Origin: UBA7662 sp943369355
GTDB taxonomy: Bacteria > Bacteroidota > Bacteroidia > UBA7662
NCBI GenBank assembly: GCA_943369355.1
Contig: CALRMX020000010.1
Span: forward strand, 7,336-71,335
Length of the DNA: 64,000 nucleotides
Reading direction: 5' to 3'
A program made the translations under genes and the position numbers. The notes under the pieces are model-generated. The model had not been told where the DNA came from. It did not search any database and saw only the letters and a list, made by a program, of their open reading frames with translations. Below are positions 1-8,174 of this stretch, in pieces (within the stretch, counting starts at the first letter, position 1; every line of letters begins with the position of its first letter).

Positions 1-946
1 CCAAAAACCTAAAGTCCTTCTGGTAAATTACGGTTACCAAGGAATGGTTTCTGCAATTGATGCCCTTGTAGATCGCCACGATGTTATTGTATACGATGCC
101 GAATCGCATGCTTGTATCGTTGACGGCGTACGTTTGCATGCAGGAAAGCGCTTTATGTTTAAGCACAACGATGTAGACAGTTGCGAGAAACAACTTCAAC
201 GAGCTCAACGACTTTTGGACGAAGGGGGCAACCGCGGTTCTATTTTGGTGATAACCGAAGGTGTATTCGGTATGACTGGGGCTCAGGGAAGGATAAAAGA
301 AATAGTTGACCTTAAATCGAAATACAACTTTAGATTATTGGTCGACGATGCACATGGATTTGGCGCCATGGGGAAAACAGGGGCAGGAGCTTGCGAAGCT
401 CAAGGATGTATGGATGGTGTTGATATTTATTTCTCCACTTTCGCAAAATCTATGGCCAGCATCGGTGCCTTTTTTGGCACAACACCAGAAATTGCCGATT
501 TTCTAAAATACAACATGCGCTCTCAAATTTTTGCTAAGAGCTTGCCTATGCCTATCGTTGTGGGTGCTCTTAAACGTTTGGAGTTGCTACGCACCAAACC
601 CGAACTGCGTGAAAAACTTTGGACAATTGTCAATGCGCTCCAAGGGGGATTAAAAGAAAGAGGTTTTGATTTAGGGAAAACCACTTCTCCCGTTACACCA
701 GTAATGATGCACGGTAGCTTGGGCGAAGCAACTGCCCTCGTTGTTGACCTGCGTGAAAATTATAACATCTTTTGCTCGGTTGTGGTCTATCCGGTAGTTC
801 CTAAGGGTGTTATCCTGCTTAGATTAATACCAACTGCGGCGCATACCCTTGAGGATGTGGAAGTTACGTTAAACGCTTTCTCGGAAGTAGCTGCCAAACT
901 CAAAGAAGGGAAATACGCTACCAATGAAGTTGTTGCAATGAGCTAA
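1..946 (+). CDS. spt: Serine palmitoyltransferase (5'-truncated by window edge)
   Basis: This is the C-terminal ~315 residues of a PLP-dependent alpha-oxoamine synthase; the frame is open to the first base, so about 80-100 N-terminal residues lie outside. Visible motifs are the PLP-contacting DDAHGFG (bases 344-364) and the Schiff-base lysine in STFAKSMA. The family also includes 8-amino-7-oxononanoate synthase and glycine C-acetyltransferase, but the stretches YDAESHACIVDGVRLH and ITEGVFGMTG closely match the Bacteroidota serine palmitoyltransferases, which condense serine with an acyl-CoA to start sphingolipid synthesis. The enzyme is cytosolic. It is followed by the histone gene on the same strand with no visible terminator between them. 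The SPT assignment rests on remembered family resemblance, not a search. Confidence 0.85.
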   Translation, partial: QKPKVLLVNYGYQGMVSAIDALVDRHDVIVYDAESHACIVDGVRLHAGKRFMFKHNDVDSCEKQLQRAQRLLDEGGNRGSILVITEGVFGMTGAQGRIKEIVDLKSKYNFRLLVDDAHGFGAMGKTGAGACEAQGCMDGVDIYFSTFAKSMASIGAFFGTTPEIADFLKYNMRSQIFAKSLPMPIVVGALKRLELLRTKPELREKLWTIVNALQGGLKERGFDLGKTTSPVTPVMMHGSLGEATALVVDLRENYNIFCSVVVYPVVPKGVILLRLIPTAAHTLEDVEVTLNAFSEVAAKLKEGKYATNEVVAMS

Positions 947-967
947 AGAAAAAAAATGGCCTTTTTG

Positions 968-997
968 TTTGCCTTTTGGGCGAAAAGGCTATTTTTG
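968..997 (+). promoter_or_regulatory. Bacteroidota-type promoter of the histone gene
   Basis: TTTG at 968-971, an 18-base spacer, then TATTTTTG at 990-997. This fits the Bacteroidota sigma-ABfr consensus (TTTG, N19, TAnnTTTG) almost perfectly and would start transcription about 20 bases before the ATG at 1024. It also argues against the in-frame TTG at 976 being the start. Confidence 0.7.
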
Positions 998-1023
998 GAA
1001 AGTCTAACCTTAAACGCTACTAT

Positions 1024-1200
1024 ATGAACCAATTTGAAACTTTGAAAAATCTTTTGATGTCAATGGAAAAGGATTTTGAAAAATTCTACGACAAGAACAA
1101 CAGCGCTGCTGGAACACGTGTTCGTAAAGGTCTTCAAGATCTGAAAAACCAGTGCCAGGAAATTCGCCTCGACGTTCAGAATCGTAAAAACGCAGGTTAA
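1024..1200 (+). CDS. Histone H1/Hc1-like small basic protein
   Basis: A 58-residue lysine/arginine-rich protein. The sequence EKDFEKFYDKNNSAAGTRVR and the following RKGLQDLK are typical of the short Hc1-like nucleoid proteins found in nearly all Bacteroidota, which are thought to bind and compact DNA. It has no signal peptide or membrane segment, so it acts in the cytoplasm. The ATG at 1024 is chosen over an upstream in-frame TTG because a strong promoter box covers 990-997. A perfect hairpin terminator follows 17 bases after the stop, so the gene looks monocistronic and probably highly expressed. Confidence 0.85.
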   Translation: MNQFETLKNLLMSMEKDFEKFYDKNNSAAGTRVRKGLQDLKNQCQEIRLDVQNRKNAG

Positions 1201-1216
1201 TCCGCACGAACTATAC

Positions 1217-1250
1217 AGAAAAGCCCACCTAGGTGGGCTTTTCTTGTTTT
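1217..1250. terminator. Bidirectional terminator, histone / dapA
   Basis: Perfect 28-base palindrome at 1217-1244 (each arm AGAAAAGCCCACCT) with T-rich sequence on both sides. It lies between the convergent histone gene and dapA and can serve both. Confidence 0.9.
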
Positions 1251-1264
1251 AAGGGTTATCGTAT

Positions 1265-2143
1265 CTATAAAGCTGCATGTGCAGCGCTTATTCGCTCAAG
1301 TAAGTTATTACTACTGCGAATTAAGGGTAGTCTTAAATTGTTTTCAAGCAAGCCCTGAACATACATCGCTGCTTTTACTCCCGTTGGGTTGCCCTCATCA
1401 AAAATTAAATTCATCATGTCCAGCAATTGAAAATGTGTTTTTCTGGCAGCATCCCATTCATTGTTTAATGCAGCTCTTGTCATTTCACTAAACTGCCGGG
1501 GATATGCATTGGCAATTACAGAGATAACGCCTTCGGCACCCAAACTAATCATCGGTAAGGTGAGCAAGTCGTCACCAGAAAGCACCTTAAATCCTTTTGG
1601 TCTATGCTGAATAATTTTCATGATCTGAAGCAAATCTCCACTAGCTTCTTTGATGCCAACAATTTGAGTAAAATCATTTGCCAGCTTTAGTGTAGTTTCT
1701 GCTTTGATGTTGCAAGCTGTACGGGCCGGAACGTTGTAAAGCAAAATGGGCAGGTCGGTAGCCGACAGCATCGCTTTGTAATGCTGATACAACCCTTCTT
1801 GGCTAGGTTTATTGTAATACGGGGTTACTGACAGTAATCCAGCGATACCCAACATGTTGAAAGAATGGAGATAATCTAGCAGTTCAGCAGTATCGTTACC
1901 ACCCATTCCCAGAACAATAGGCTTCCTGTTCTGGTTGTATTCTAATATGGCTTGCGTAACATCCCATCGATCTGCTTTACTCAAAGCAGGTGTTTCACCT
2001 GTAGTACCAAGAGCGACAATGAAATCTACTCCTCCATCAACTACGTGGTTTACCGACTTTTTTAGCGACACGTAATCTATTGTGCCATCTACATGAAATG
2101 GGGTGACTAGCGCTACTCCTGTACCTGTAAAGTCGAATGTCAT
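1265..2143 (-). CDS. dapA: 4-hydroxy-tetrahydrodipicolinate synthase
   Basis: A 292-residue class I aldolase that condenses pyruvate and aspartate semialdehyde in the first committed step of lysine/diaminopimelate synthesis. All catalytic landmarks are visible: GTTGE at residues 46-50, Tyr110 in VTPYYNKP, Tyr136 in LLYNVPART, and the Schiff-base Lys165 in GIKEASGD. Its length is normal for the family. The start codon overlaps the stop of the upstream gene as ATGA, so it is probably translationally coupled as the last gene of the ligA operon. It provides peptidoglycan precursor as well as lysine. Confidence 0.96.
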   Translation of the reverse strand: MTFDFTGTGVALVTPFHVDGTIDYVSLKKSVNHVVDGGVDFIVALGTTGETPALSKADRWDVTQAILEYNQNRKPIVLGMGGNDTAELLDYLHSFNMLGIAGLLSVTPYYNKPSQEGLYQHYKAMLSATDLPILLYNVPARTACNIKAETTLKLANDFTQIVGIKEASGDLLQIMKIIQHRPKGFKVLSGDDLLTLPMISLGAEGVISVIANAYPRQFSEMTRAALNNEWDAARKTHFQLLDMMNLIFDEGNPTGVKAAMYVQGLLENNLRLPLIRSSNNLLERISAAHAAL

Positions 2144-2655
2144 AAGGGCAATGTTTTAAGCAGTACTTCTTTTAATCCTAGAACTAATTCCTTTTCAGAA
2201 GCAGAATTAGCGTGGAAGACCACATGGTAAAAATGAGCAAATTTCGTCGGATATACACTTACTCTGTAAGTGGCACTTAAACTTACCGCCAACGACTCTA
2301 ACCTGGAATTTCCCTCTTGATTATTCACAATGATCAAATCATAGTCACTTTTCTGCTGTGTAAGCCAATTTGGTCGCGGGAATAAATCTAGTCCAAAACT
2401 CTCTCTTCCAATGCTTATTTGGTTGTGTTCGTTTGGATTGCTGATTTTGCTGCTATTCGAGATGCATAAAAAGCGAAGTGATGATTCTGGATTCAGTGCA
2501 AGATTTTCACGCCATACCGAAACATCGAAATTCTCTTCTTGAGAAATGACTAGAACATTTCTTATTCTAGTCCCCGATAATGGAGAAATAGCCGGCTTCG
2601 TTTTTCGAATGCGAGTTTCGAAGAAATATTCTTGTATACCGATTAGAAATTTCAT
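2140..2655 (-). CDS. Uncharacterised protein (DUF6913-like) between ligA and dapA
   Basis: A 171-residue soluble protein with no signal peptide or membrane segment. It resembles a small uncharacterised Bacteroidota family (DUF6913, from memory) that I associate with this ligA/dapA neighbourhood. The middle holds an alternating pattern (YDLIIVNNQ) like a Rossmann or flavodoxin-type strand, but no catalytic motif could be named. It overlaps ligA upstream and dapA downstream by four bases each (ATGA), so its translation is probably coupled to both. Function unknown; its position suggests nothing firmer than co-expression. Confidence 0.75.
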   Translation of the reverse strand: MKFLIGIQEYFFETRIRKTKPAISPLSGTRIRNVLVISQEENFDVSVWRENLALNPESSLRFLCISNSSKISNPNEHNQISIGRESFGLDLFPRPNWLTQQKSDYDLIIVNNQEGNSRLESLAVSLSATYRVSVYPTKFAHFYHVVFHANSASEKELVLGLKEVLLKTLPL

Positions 2656-4655
2656 GAAATCATATTTTCAAATTCTTCTTCGGAAATGATTCTCACATTT
2701 AGTTCATGGGCTTTGGCCAGTTTGGAAGGTCCCATCCCGTCGCCGGCTATCAACAAATCCGTTTTTGAATTCACCGAACTTTGAACTTTGCCTCCATACG
2801 ACTCTATAAGAGCTTTCAGGGCATCTCTTTCGTAATGCTTAAAAACCCCACTTACAACAAGGTTTTTGCCTTCGAATTGGTCTCCTTTGCGCACTATACC
2901 CAGGGTTCCAGCAAAATTGAGTTCATGTTTTTTCAGGCGCTCTACTACTTTTTGGTTTTCTGGTATTGAAAACCAACGAACAATATTCTCTGCAATTTTT
3001 GCTCCTATTTCATGTATCGATGTAAGTTCATCGGTGGTGGCCAACTGCAGTGATTCTAAGGTAGGGTAGTTTTTTACCAGTGTTTTTGATACGGTTTCTC
3101 CAACTAAACGTATTCCTAATGCGAAAAGAACACGTTCGTATGGAACTTGCTTAGAGGCTTGGATGCCTTGTAAAATATTATCAATACTCTTTTTACCCAT
3201 CCGATCTAACACGGCAAGTTGTTCTTCCCTGAGATCATACAAATCAGCGACATCCTTTACCAATTGGGCATCGATAAGCTGCTGTAGCGTTTCTTTTCCA
3301 ATGGCATCGATATCCATGGCCTTTCGGCTAACGAAATGCTCTAGTTTACCCAATAATTGGGGTGGGCAGCTTGTTTCATTCGGGCAGTAATGGATCGCTT
3401 CACCTTCATTTTTAACCAAAGGCGTATTGCAATCGGGGCAATTGGTGATGAAAGAAAAAGATGGAGCTGTTTTGCTTCTGGCACTCACATCAACACCTAC
3501 TATTTTCGGGATAATTTCTCCTCCTTTTTCTACGAATACCGAATCGTTTTCATGCAAATCAAGTCGTTTAATTTCTGCTTCATTGTACAGTGAGGCCCTT
3601 TTAACTACAGTACCAGCAAGCAGGACCGGTGCTAGTTCTGCTACCGGTGTTATCGCCCCAGTTCTTCCTACCTGGTAGGTTATCCCTAAGATAGTCGTGG
3701 AAGCCGACTTGGCTTTGTACTTATACGATATTGCCCAACGGGGGTTTTTGGCAGTATTCCCCAAAACTGCTCGCTGCTCAAGATTATCAACTTTAATCAC
3801 TATGCCGTCGATATCGAAGGGCAACTGGTCACGTTCCGTTTCCCAGTGGTTAATGAATTCTTGAATACCTTTCAAGTCAGTTGGGGGAGTTAAGTGCTCC
3901 GAGATTTTAAACCCCCAACTTTTCGCTGCTTGCAAACTTTCAGTATGTGTGGCAAACGGTAAAGAATCGCTATTGATGTAATATAGATAGCAGTCTAATT
4001 TCCTTTTGCTTACTTCCCTACTGTCGAGTAGCTTGAGTGTGCCGGAAGCAAAATTACGTGGGTTGGCATAGGGTTCTTCTCCATTGATTATCCGGTCTTG
4101 ATTGAGTTTTTCAAAGGCGCTGCGATGAATAAAAACTTCTCCTCTGATTTCGAAGTTTTCTGGATAGTTATTGCCAGTCAGTTTTAAAGGAATAGATCGT
4201 ATGGTTTTAATGTTCTCGGTAACGATGTCTCCTGTTACGCCATTGCCTCGAGTCACAGCCTTTGTAAGGAGCCCATTTTGATACGTCAGACTTATCGCAA
4301 CCCCATCAAATTTCAGTTCACCTACGTATTCAAATGGCTCTTCTAGATTTTTTTTAATTCGGTCATCAAACTCAATTAATTCTTCTTCTGAATATGTATT
4401 CCCCAACGACAACATGGGGAATTGATGATTCGATTGCTCAAAACGTTTGATAGGAGTACCACCAACTCGAGACGTAGGCGAATCTGGTCTTTTTAAATCA
4501 GGATAAGAATTTTCTAGTTTTTCAAGTTCTTTTAGCAGTTGATCAAACGCATAATCGCTTATCGTCGGATTATCTAGTACATAATAATTGTAATTATGCA
4601 TATTTAGCTCATCCGTTAAAGTGTCGATGCGTTTTTTCGGATCTAACTCAGTCAT
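2652..4655 (-). CDS. ligA: NAD+-dependent DNA ligase
   Basis: The 667-residue length is typical. It seals nicks during replication and repair using NAD+. The adenylated lysine is Lys115 in the KFDG motif. The Ia domain (YxxY near residues 22-25), adenylation and OB domains follow. A four-cysteine zinc finger (CPDC and C-x5-C near residues 410-430), tandem helix-hairpin-helix repeats, and a C-terminal BRCT domain of about 80 residues (GKNLVVSGVF to the end) complete the architecture. The ATG at 4655 is 47 bases from the divergent lipoprotein start. It is the first gene of the ligA - uncharacterised - dapA operon. Confidence 0.97.
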   Translation of the reverse strand: MTELDPKKRIDTLTDELNMHNYNYYVLDNPTISDYAFDQLLKELEKLENSYPDLKRPDSPTSRVGGTPIKRFEQSNHQFPMLSLGNTYSEEELIEFDDRIKKNLEEPFEYVGELKFDGVAISLTYQNGLLTKAVTRGNGVTGDIVTENIKTIRSIPLKLTGNNYPENFEIRGEVFIHRSAFEKLNQDRIINGEEPYANPRNFASGTLKLLDSREVSKRKLDCYLYYINSDSLPFATHTESLQAAKSWGFKISEHLTPPTDLKGIQEFINHWETERDQLPFDIDGIVIKVDNLEQRAVLGNTAKNPRWAISYKYKAKSASTTILGITYQVGRTGAITPVAELAPVLLAGTVVKRASLYNEAEIKRLDLHENDSVFVEKGGEIIPKIVGVDVSARSKTAPSFSFITNCPDCNTPLVKNEGEAIHYCPNETSCPPQLLGKLEHFVSRKAMDIDAIGKETLQQLIDAQLVKDVADLYDLREEQLAVLDRMGKKSIDNILQGIQASKQVPYERVLFALGIRLVGETVSKTLVKNYPTLESLQLATTDELTSIHEIGAKIAENIVRWFSIPENQKVVERLKKHELNFAGTLGIVRKGDQFEGKNLVVSGVFKHYERDALKALIESYGGKVQSSVNSKTDLLIAGDGMGPSKLAKAHELNVRIISEEEFENMIS

Positions 4656-4689
4656 TGCTTATCGGAAATAGTGGTTATATTCAATTCGA

Positions 4690-4697
4690 TAAAGTTA
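4690..4697 (-). promoter_or_regulatory. Possible -7 box of the ligA operon
   Basis: The minus strand reads TAACTTTA, one mismatch from TAnnTTTG, about 34 bases before the ligA ATG. The -33 element is not clear, so support is modest. Confidence 0.35.
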
Positions 4698-4702
4698 CAC
4701 TT

Positions 4703-6022
4703 ATGATACTTTACAAGGTGTGTAAGCGCATTTATTTGGTTGGCCTCGTCGCACTTTTTGGTTGTGTTCGAGAAGTTAAGCTACCAAACCCGCCCACCTT
4801 ATCGTTCGAGTTGCAAGCATCGGAGCTCTCCGTACAAATTCCTGATACCCTATCAATACCTGTCCGCGTGGTAGACGAATCGGGACTGACGTTGGTGAGG
4901 CTTTCTGTCCTTAATCTTGATGGCAGTCAGTTGGGACCTTCCGTGAGCGTTCAACTGAGTAAAGAAAAGGAATTTAATCGTACGTTAGCGTTACCCGTAA
5001 CCGAGTCATTTATTGGCTCCGGTATTTACCAGCTATCGTTATATGCCTCGAATGGCAGTTCTCAAAGTCAACGCTTTTTGCCAATTTCTATTGCTGAAGT
5101 TCCGAAAGCCCTGTTGTCCATAGTAGCAATTACCAAAGAACCAGGTTTCAGCAGAATTTGGCACTTCAATTCAAATTTTGATTTCCAATCCTATACCACC
5201 AGTTCCAATTTTGTGGGAGGGGGCGTAAGCCCGAGAACTGGCGAAGTATATGTGCTCACGGCTTCAAACCCCGAAGTATATCGTGTGAAGCATACGAGTA
5301 ATGGGCCTATTTGGCTCAATAGTGCGTTGATGGCAAGCTCAGGAAGGTACTTGAATGCAATTACCTCAGACCGAAGATTATATATTGCGCAAGAAAATGG
5401 CATTACGACGGGTCTCGATGAGTCTCTTGCACCTATTTTTCAGTATGCTTCCAATAATTTATACCGGCCCGTTTGGCTCAGAAGAACCAATGAACATCTT
5501 TTAATTGCCGAACAGGAGCGTAGTAATGTTGAAAGATATCATTTGCGTTTTATCCATCCCATTGGCAGAGGCATAGTATTTTCAAGGGCAATTGATTTTG
5601 AACCAGTCGAATACTATAGAGACAATACCAATAGCTTTGTCATTTTTGGGAATAAAAATGGGCGTGGTTATATCTTGAAGTACTTCTACAGTAGCAATTT
5701 GATTGTTGAATTACACGAACTGGCTCTAGGAGAAAAAATAGATAAGGTATGGTTCGGAAATAATGGCACTTCAGCTTTATTTTTTTCAGAAACTAAAAAT
5801 TACAGCTATAACCTTTCTACCAACATACTGCAATCTACAGATGCCGCAGCAGGAGGAGGAGCGAGAGTTACTGCTTATGCATTTGAACCATTGAGTGGGA
5901 TAACAGTAACCTGCGAACAGCAGAATGGTGAGTATTCTCTGGTTTTGGAACAGGCCGGCCGAAATAGCAAACTGCCAATTAATGGAAGTTTACAAGAAGT
6001 GTATTTTCTGTATAATCGATGA
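4703..6022 (+). CDS. Uncharacterised surface/periplasmic lipoprotein
   Basis: A 439-residue protein with a lipoprotein signal peptide ending in the lipobox LFGC, so it should be lipid-anchored to the outer or inner membrane. Residues ~25-135 look like an immunoglobulin-type beta sandwich (alternating V/L strands, 'PDTLSIPVRVVDESG'). The remainder is rich in short beta strands and aromatic/glycine turns, suggesting a beta-propeller-like fold, but no blade motif is clear. The start at ATG 4703 is preferred over an upstream TTG because it gives a proper signal peptide. It is divergent from ligA and its stop is one base from the end of convergent accA. No function can be assigned. Confidence 0.7.
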   Translation: MILYKVCKRIYLVGLVALFGCVREVKLPNPPTLSFELQASELSVQIPDTLSIPVRVVDESGLTLVRLSVLNLDGSQLGPSVSVQLSKEKEFNRTLALPVTESFIGSGIYQLSLYASNGSSQSQRFLPISIAEVPKALLSIVAITKEPGFSRIWHFNSNFDFQSYTTSSNFVGGGVSPRTGEVYVLTASNPEVYRVKHTSNGPIWLNSALMASSGRYLNAITSDRRLYIAQENGITTGLDESLAPIFQYASNNLYRPVWLRRTNEHLLIAEQERSNVERYHLRFIHPIGRGIVFSRAIDFEPVEYYRDNTNSFVIFGNKNGRGYILKYFYSSNLIVELHELALGEKIDKVWFGNNGTSALFFSETKNYSYNLSTNILQSTDAAAGGGARVTAYAFEPLSGITVTCEQQNGEYSLVLEQAGRNSKLPINGSLQEVYFLYNR

Positions 6023-6023
6023 A

Positions 6024-6977
6024 CTAACCTTCTACCACCACACCCATCCGACTGAATTTATCGATACGGTTGTTGATTCGTTCTGATGGCGTTAATTGTG
6101 CTAGTTCATCAAGCGTCTCAATTAATTTCGCTTTTAAAATCACCGCCATTCCTTCCGGATCGGCGTGGGCGCCACCCACTGGCTCCTTGATAATACCATC
6201 TATCAATCCGTTTGCAAGCATATTGTCTGCCGTGAGTTTCAAGGCATCGGCAGCAGTTTCTTTATAATCCCAGCTTCTCCACAAAATAGACGAACATGAT
6301 TCCGGCGAAATCACCGAGTACCAGGTGTTTTCCAGCATAAATACCTTGTCGCCAACCCCGATGCCTATTGCTCCTCCAGAAGCTCCTTCACCTACAATTA
6401 CACATATAACGGGCACATTGAGCATAAACATTTCACGAATATTACGGGCTATCGCTTCTGCCTGACCGCGCTCTTCACCCTCAATGCCAGGGAAAGCACC
6501 CGGCGTGTCTATGAAAGTGACAATGGGTTTATTGAATTTTTCTGCCATTTTCATCAACCTCAAAGCCTTACGGTAGCCTTCTGGGTTGGCCATCCCAAAA
6601 TTGCGATATTGGCGCATTTTCGTATTGATGCCTTTTTGATGACCAATAAACATCACGGATCTACCATCAAGATTGGCAAATCCCCCAACTATCGCTTTAT
6701 CGTCTTTTATATTTCGGTCGCCATGTAATTCAATGAAGTCGGTACACATGCTGTTCACATAAAAAAGGGTGTAGGGCCTTTCCATGTGTCTGCTCACCTG
6801 AACTTTTTGCCAACCAGTTAAATTGGCATACAGGTTTTTTTTCTCTTCGATTATCTTCTTTTCAAGAGCTGTTATAGCCTCGGAAACATCTGTTTTCCCT
6901 TTTGCTTGAATCTCTTGTAGCTTTTCCAACTCGCCATAGAGCTCTTGAATGGGTTTTTCGAAGTCGAGAAAAATCAT
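6024..6977 (-). CDS. accA: Acetyl-CoA carboxylase carboxyltransferase subunit alpha
   Basis: A 317-residue protein, the normal AccA length. With AccD it transfers the carboxyl group from biotin to acetyl-CoA to make malonyl-CoA for fatty-acid synthesis. The crotonase-like carboxyltransferase core is visible: FIDTPGAFPG, the oxyanion-type GEGASGGAIGIG, and 'SVISPESCSSILW'. The N-terminal 'FLDFEKPI' helix region is typical. The start is placed at ATG 6977 rather than further upstream because a promoter box lies at 6997-7004. It is a single-gene unit, convergent with the lipoprotein gene and one base from it. Confidence 0.96.
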   Translation of the reverse strand: MIFLDFEKPIQELYGELEKLQEIQAKGKTDVSEAITALEKKIIEEKKNLYANLTGWQKVQVSRHMERPYTLFYVNSMCTDFIELHGDRNIKDDKAIVGGFANLDGRSVMFIGHQKGINTKMRQYRNFGMANPEGYRKALRLMKMAEKFNKPIVTFIDTPGAFPGIEGEERGQAEAIARNIREMFMLNVPVICVIVGEGASGGAIGIGVGDKVFMLENTWYSVISPESCSSILWRSWDYKETAADALKLTADNMLANGLIDGIIKEPVGGAHADPEGMAVILKAKLIETLDELAQLTPSERINNRIDKFSRMGVVVEG

Positions 6978-6996
6978 ACTAACGGGTTTAAGGTGC

Positions 6997-7026
6997 CAAA
7001 TATAGCTAAATTGAATTTTTAGCAAG
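6997..7026 (-). promoter_or_regulatory. Promoter of accA
   Basis: The minus strand carries TATATTTG (6997-7004), an exact match to TAnnTTTG, with CTTG at 7023-7026 as a -33 element after an 18-base spacer. Predicted transcription start is about 13 bases before the ATG at 6977. Confidence 0.6.
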
Positions 7027-7099
7027 TCAAAGGCTATTGCTTTTAACTGAGCTCGCTAGAAATGATAGATAAAACAAATCCTGTTTTCTTGTAAAAATC

Positions 7100-7128
7100 A
7101 AAAAGCCTCGGAATTTCCGAGGCTTTTT
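7100..7128 (-). terminator. Terminator after tRNA-Asp
   Basis: Perfect 14-base arms (AAAAAGCCTCGGAA and its complement) around one central base, ending in a T-run on the minus strand, directly after the tRNA 3' end. Confidence 0.85.
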
Positions 7129-7129
7129 G

Positions 7130-7203
7130 CGGTCCGGACGGGACTCGAACCCGCGACCCCATGCGTGACAGGCATGTATTCTAACCGACTGAACTACCGA
7201 ACC
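7130..7203 (-). tRNA. tRNA-Asp (GTC)
   Basis: A 74-base cloverleaf on the minus strand: acceptor stem GGTTCGG/CCGGACC, anticodon stem CATGC/GCATG with loop CTGTCAC (anticodon GTC), T-arm with GGTTCGAGTCC, and discriminator base G73 as expected for aspartate. CCA is not encoded. A perfect hairpin terminator follows immediately. Confidence 0.97.
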
Positions 7204-7310
7204 GTGGTACCCATTGGGACTGCAAATATAGTGGCCATTTTATTTAAACCAATATCCATCACAGAAAAAAATGAGCTTTTCTTGGTCCTTTTGTTGAGGA
7301 TCCAGGCTAA

Positions 7311-8045
7311 TTAATTGACAGTTATGGTTTTGGATTTAGTAACCTGTCGGATTTTATAGATTTTTTTTCCAGAAACGGTTACACTATTTAAAGTATAAGG
7401 GTTTAACTGCATCAATCCAGATCCTTTTCCAATTTTTGCCATTTCTGCAGCAGTGAATACACACGATGTAGCAGAGCCAGCGACTGTTTTCATTACAACG
7501 TCGCTTCCACCTACTATGGTACAAATTACGCTATCGGCATTCGTTACTCGATCCCAAGTGAAGGTGTAAGCGCTAGTTGTAGACGGAGTACCGCTTGTAA
7601 TATTCCAGCTTGAACCAGGGAATGTGCCCATTTGTGTGGTGAACTGAGGCGTATTATTTTGGCCTGTTACACTCCAAGTTGAAGAAGAATTCCAGTCGAT
7701 ACCAGTAGGATTGGTTGCGGTTACTCCTCCTGTATACACGCCGTTGGTAATTGTTAATGAAGTGCCATCCACAGCGATATTTCCAGCGTTCGAAAAGGTA
7801 GTAAAGTTACCTGTGCTCGATGGAAAAAACGCCGTAGCCAAACCTGCTTCAACATCAAATGGTCCTATTGGGGTCGACGTTGTGGTGATTGAAATGATGC
7901 CAACAAGTACACCATCTGCATCGCCGAAATATAACGCTGCATTGGGGTTAGGCGTGGGGGTAGGGGTGCTTGGTTCAGGCGTTTCTTCTTTTTTGCAGGA
8001 AGTGAAGACGATCAAAGACAAAGCGAATAGAATTAACTTTTTCAT
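7311..8045 (-). CDS. Uncharacterised lipoprotein
   Basis: A 244-residue protein. The N terminus MKKLILFALSLIVFTSC is a lipoprotein signal with lipobox FTSC, followed by a charged KKEE and a flexible linker of T/P repeats (STPTPTPNPN). The rest is serine/threonine/glycine-rich and predicted all-beta, as in many secreted Bacteroidota lipoproteins of unknown function. The ATG at 8045 is chosen because an exact TAnnTTTG box lies at 8061-8068, just upstream. Codon and residue composition is low-complexity but intact. No enzymatic motif was seen. Confidence 0.7.
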   Translation of the reverse strand: MKKLILFALSLIVFTSCKKEETPEPSTPTPTPNPNAALYFGDADGVLVGIISITTTSTPIGPFDVEAGLATAFFPSSTGNFTTFSNAGNIAVDGTSLTITNGVYTGGVTATNPTGIDWNSSSTWSVTGQNNTPQFTTQMGTFPGSSWNITSGTPSTTSAYTFTWDRVTNADSVICTIVGGSDVVMKTVAGSATSCVFTAAEMAKIGKGSGLMQLNPYTLNSVTVSGKKIYKIRQVTKSKTITVN

Positions 8046-8060
8046 AGGTTTAATTTTATT

Positions 8061-8068
8061 CAAAGGTA
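8061..8068 (-). promoter_or_regulatory. -7 promoter box of the lipoprotein gene
   Basis: Minus strand TACCTTTG, an exact TAnnTTTG match 15 bases before the ATG at 8045; a TTG lies about 17 bases further upstream. Confidence 0.5.
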
Positions 8069-8174
8069 ACTCTATGGTAACTCCTCAATTTCCCATCTAT
8101 TGGGTAATTTCTCGTACCCTGGAGCGGGTATAGGCACTTGAAATGTCAACTAGTTATGGGTGTTGAATGGAGTA

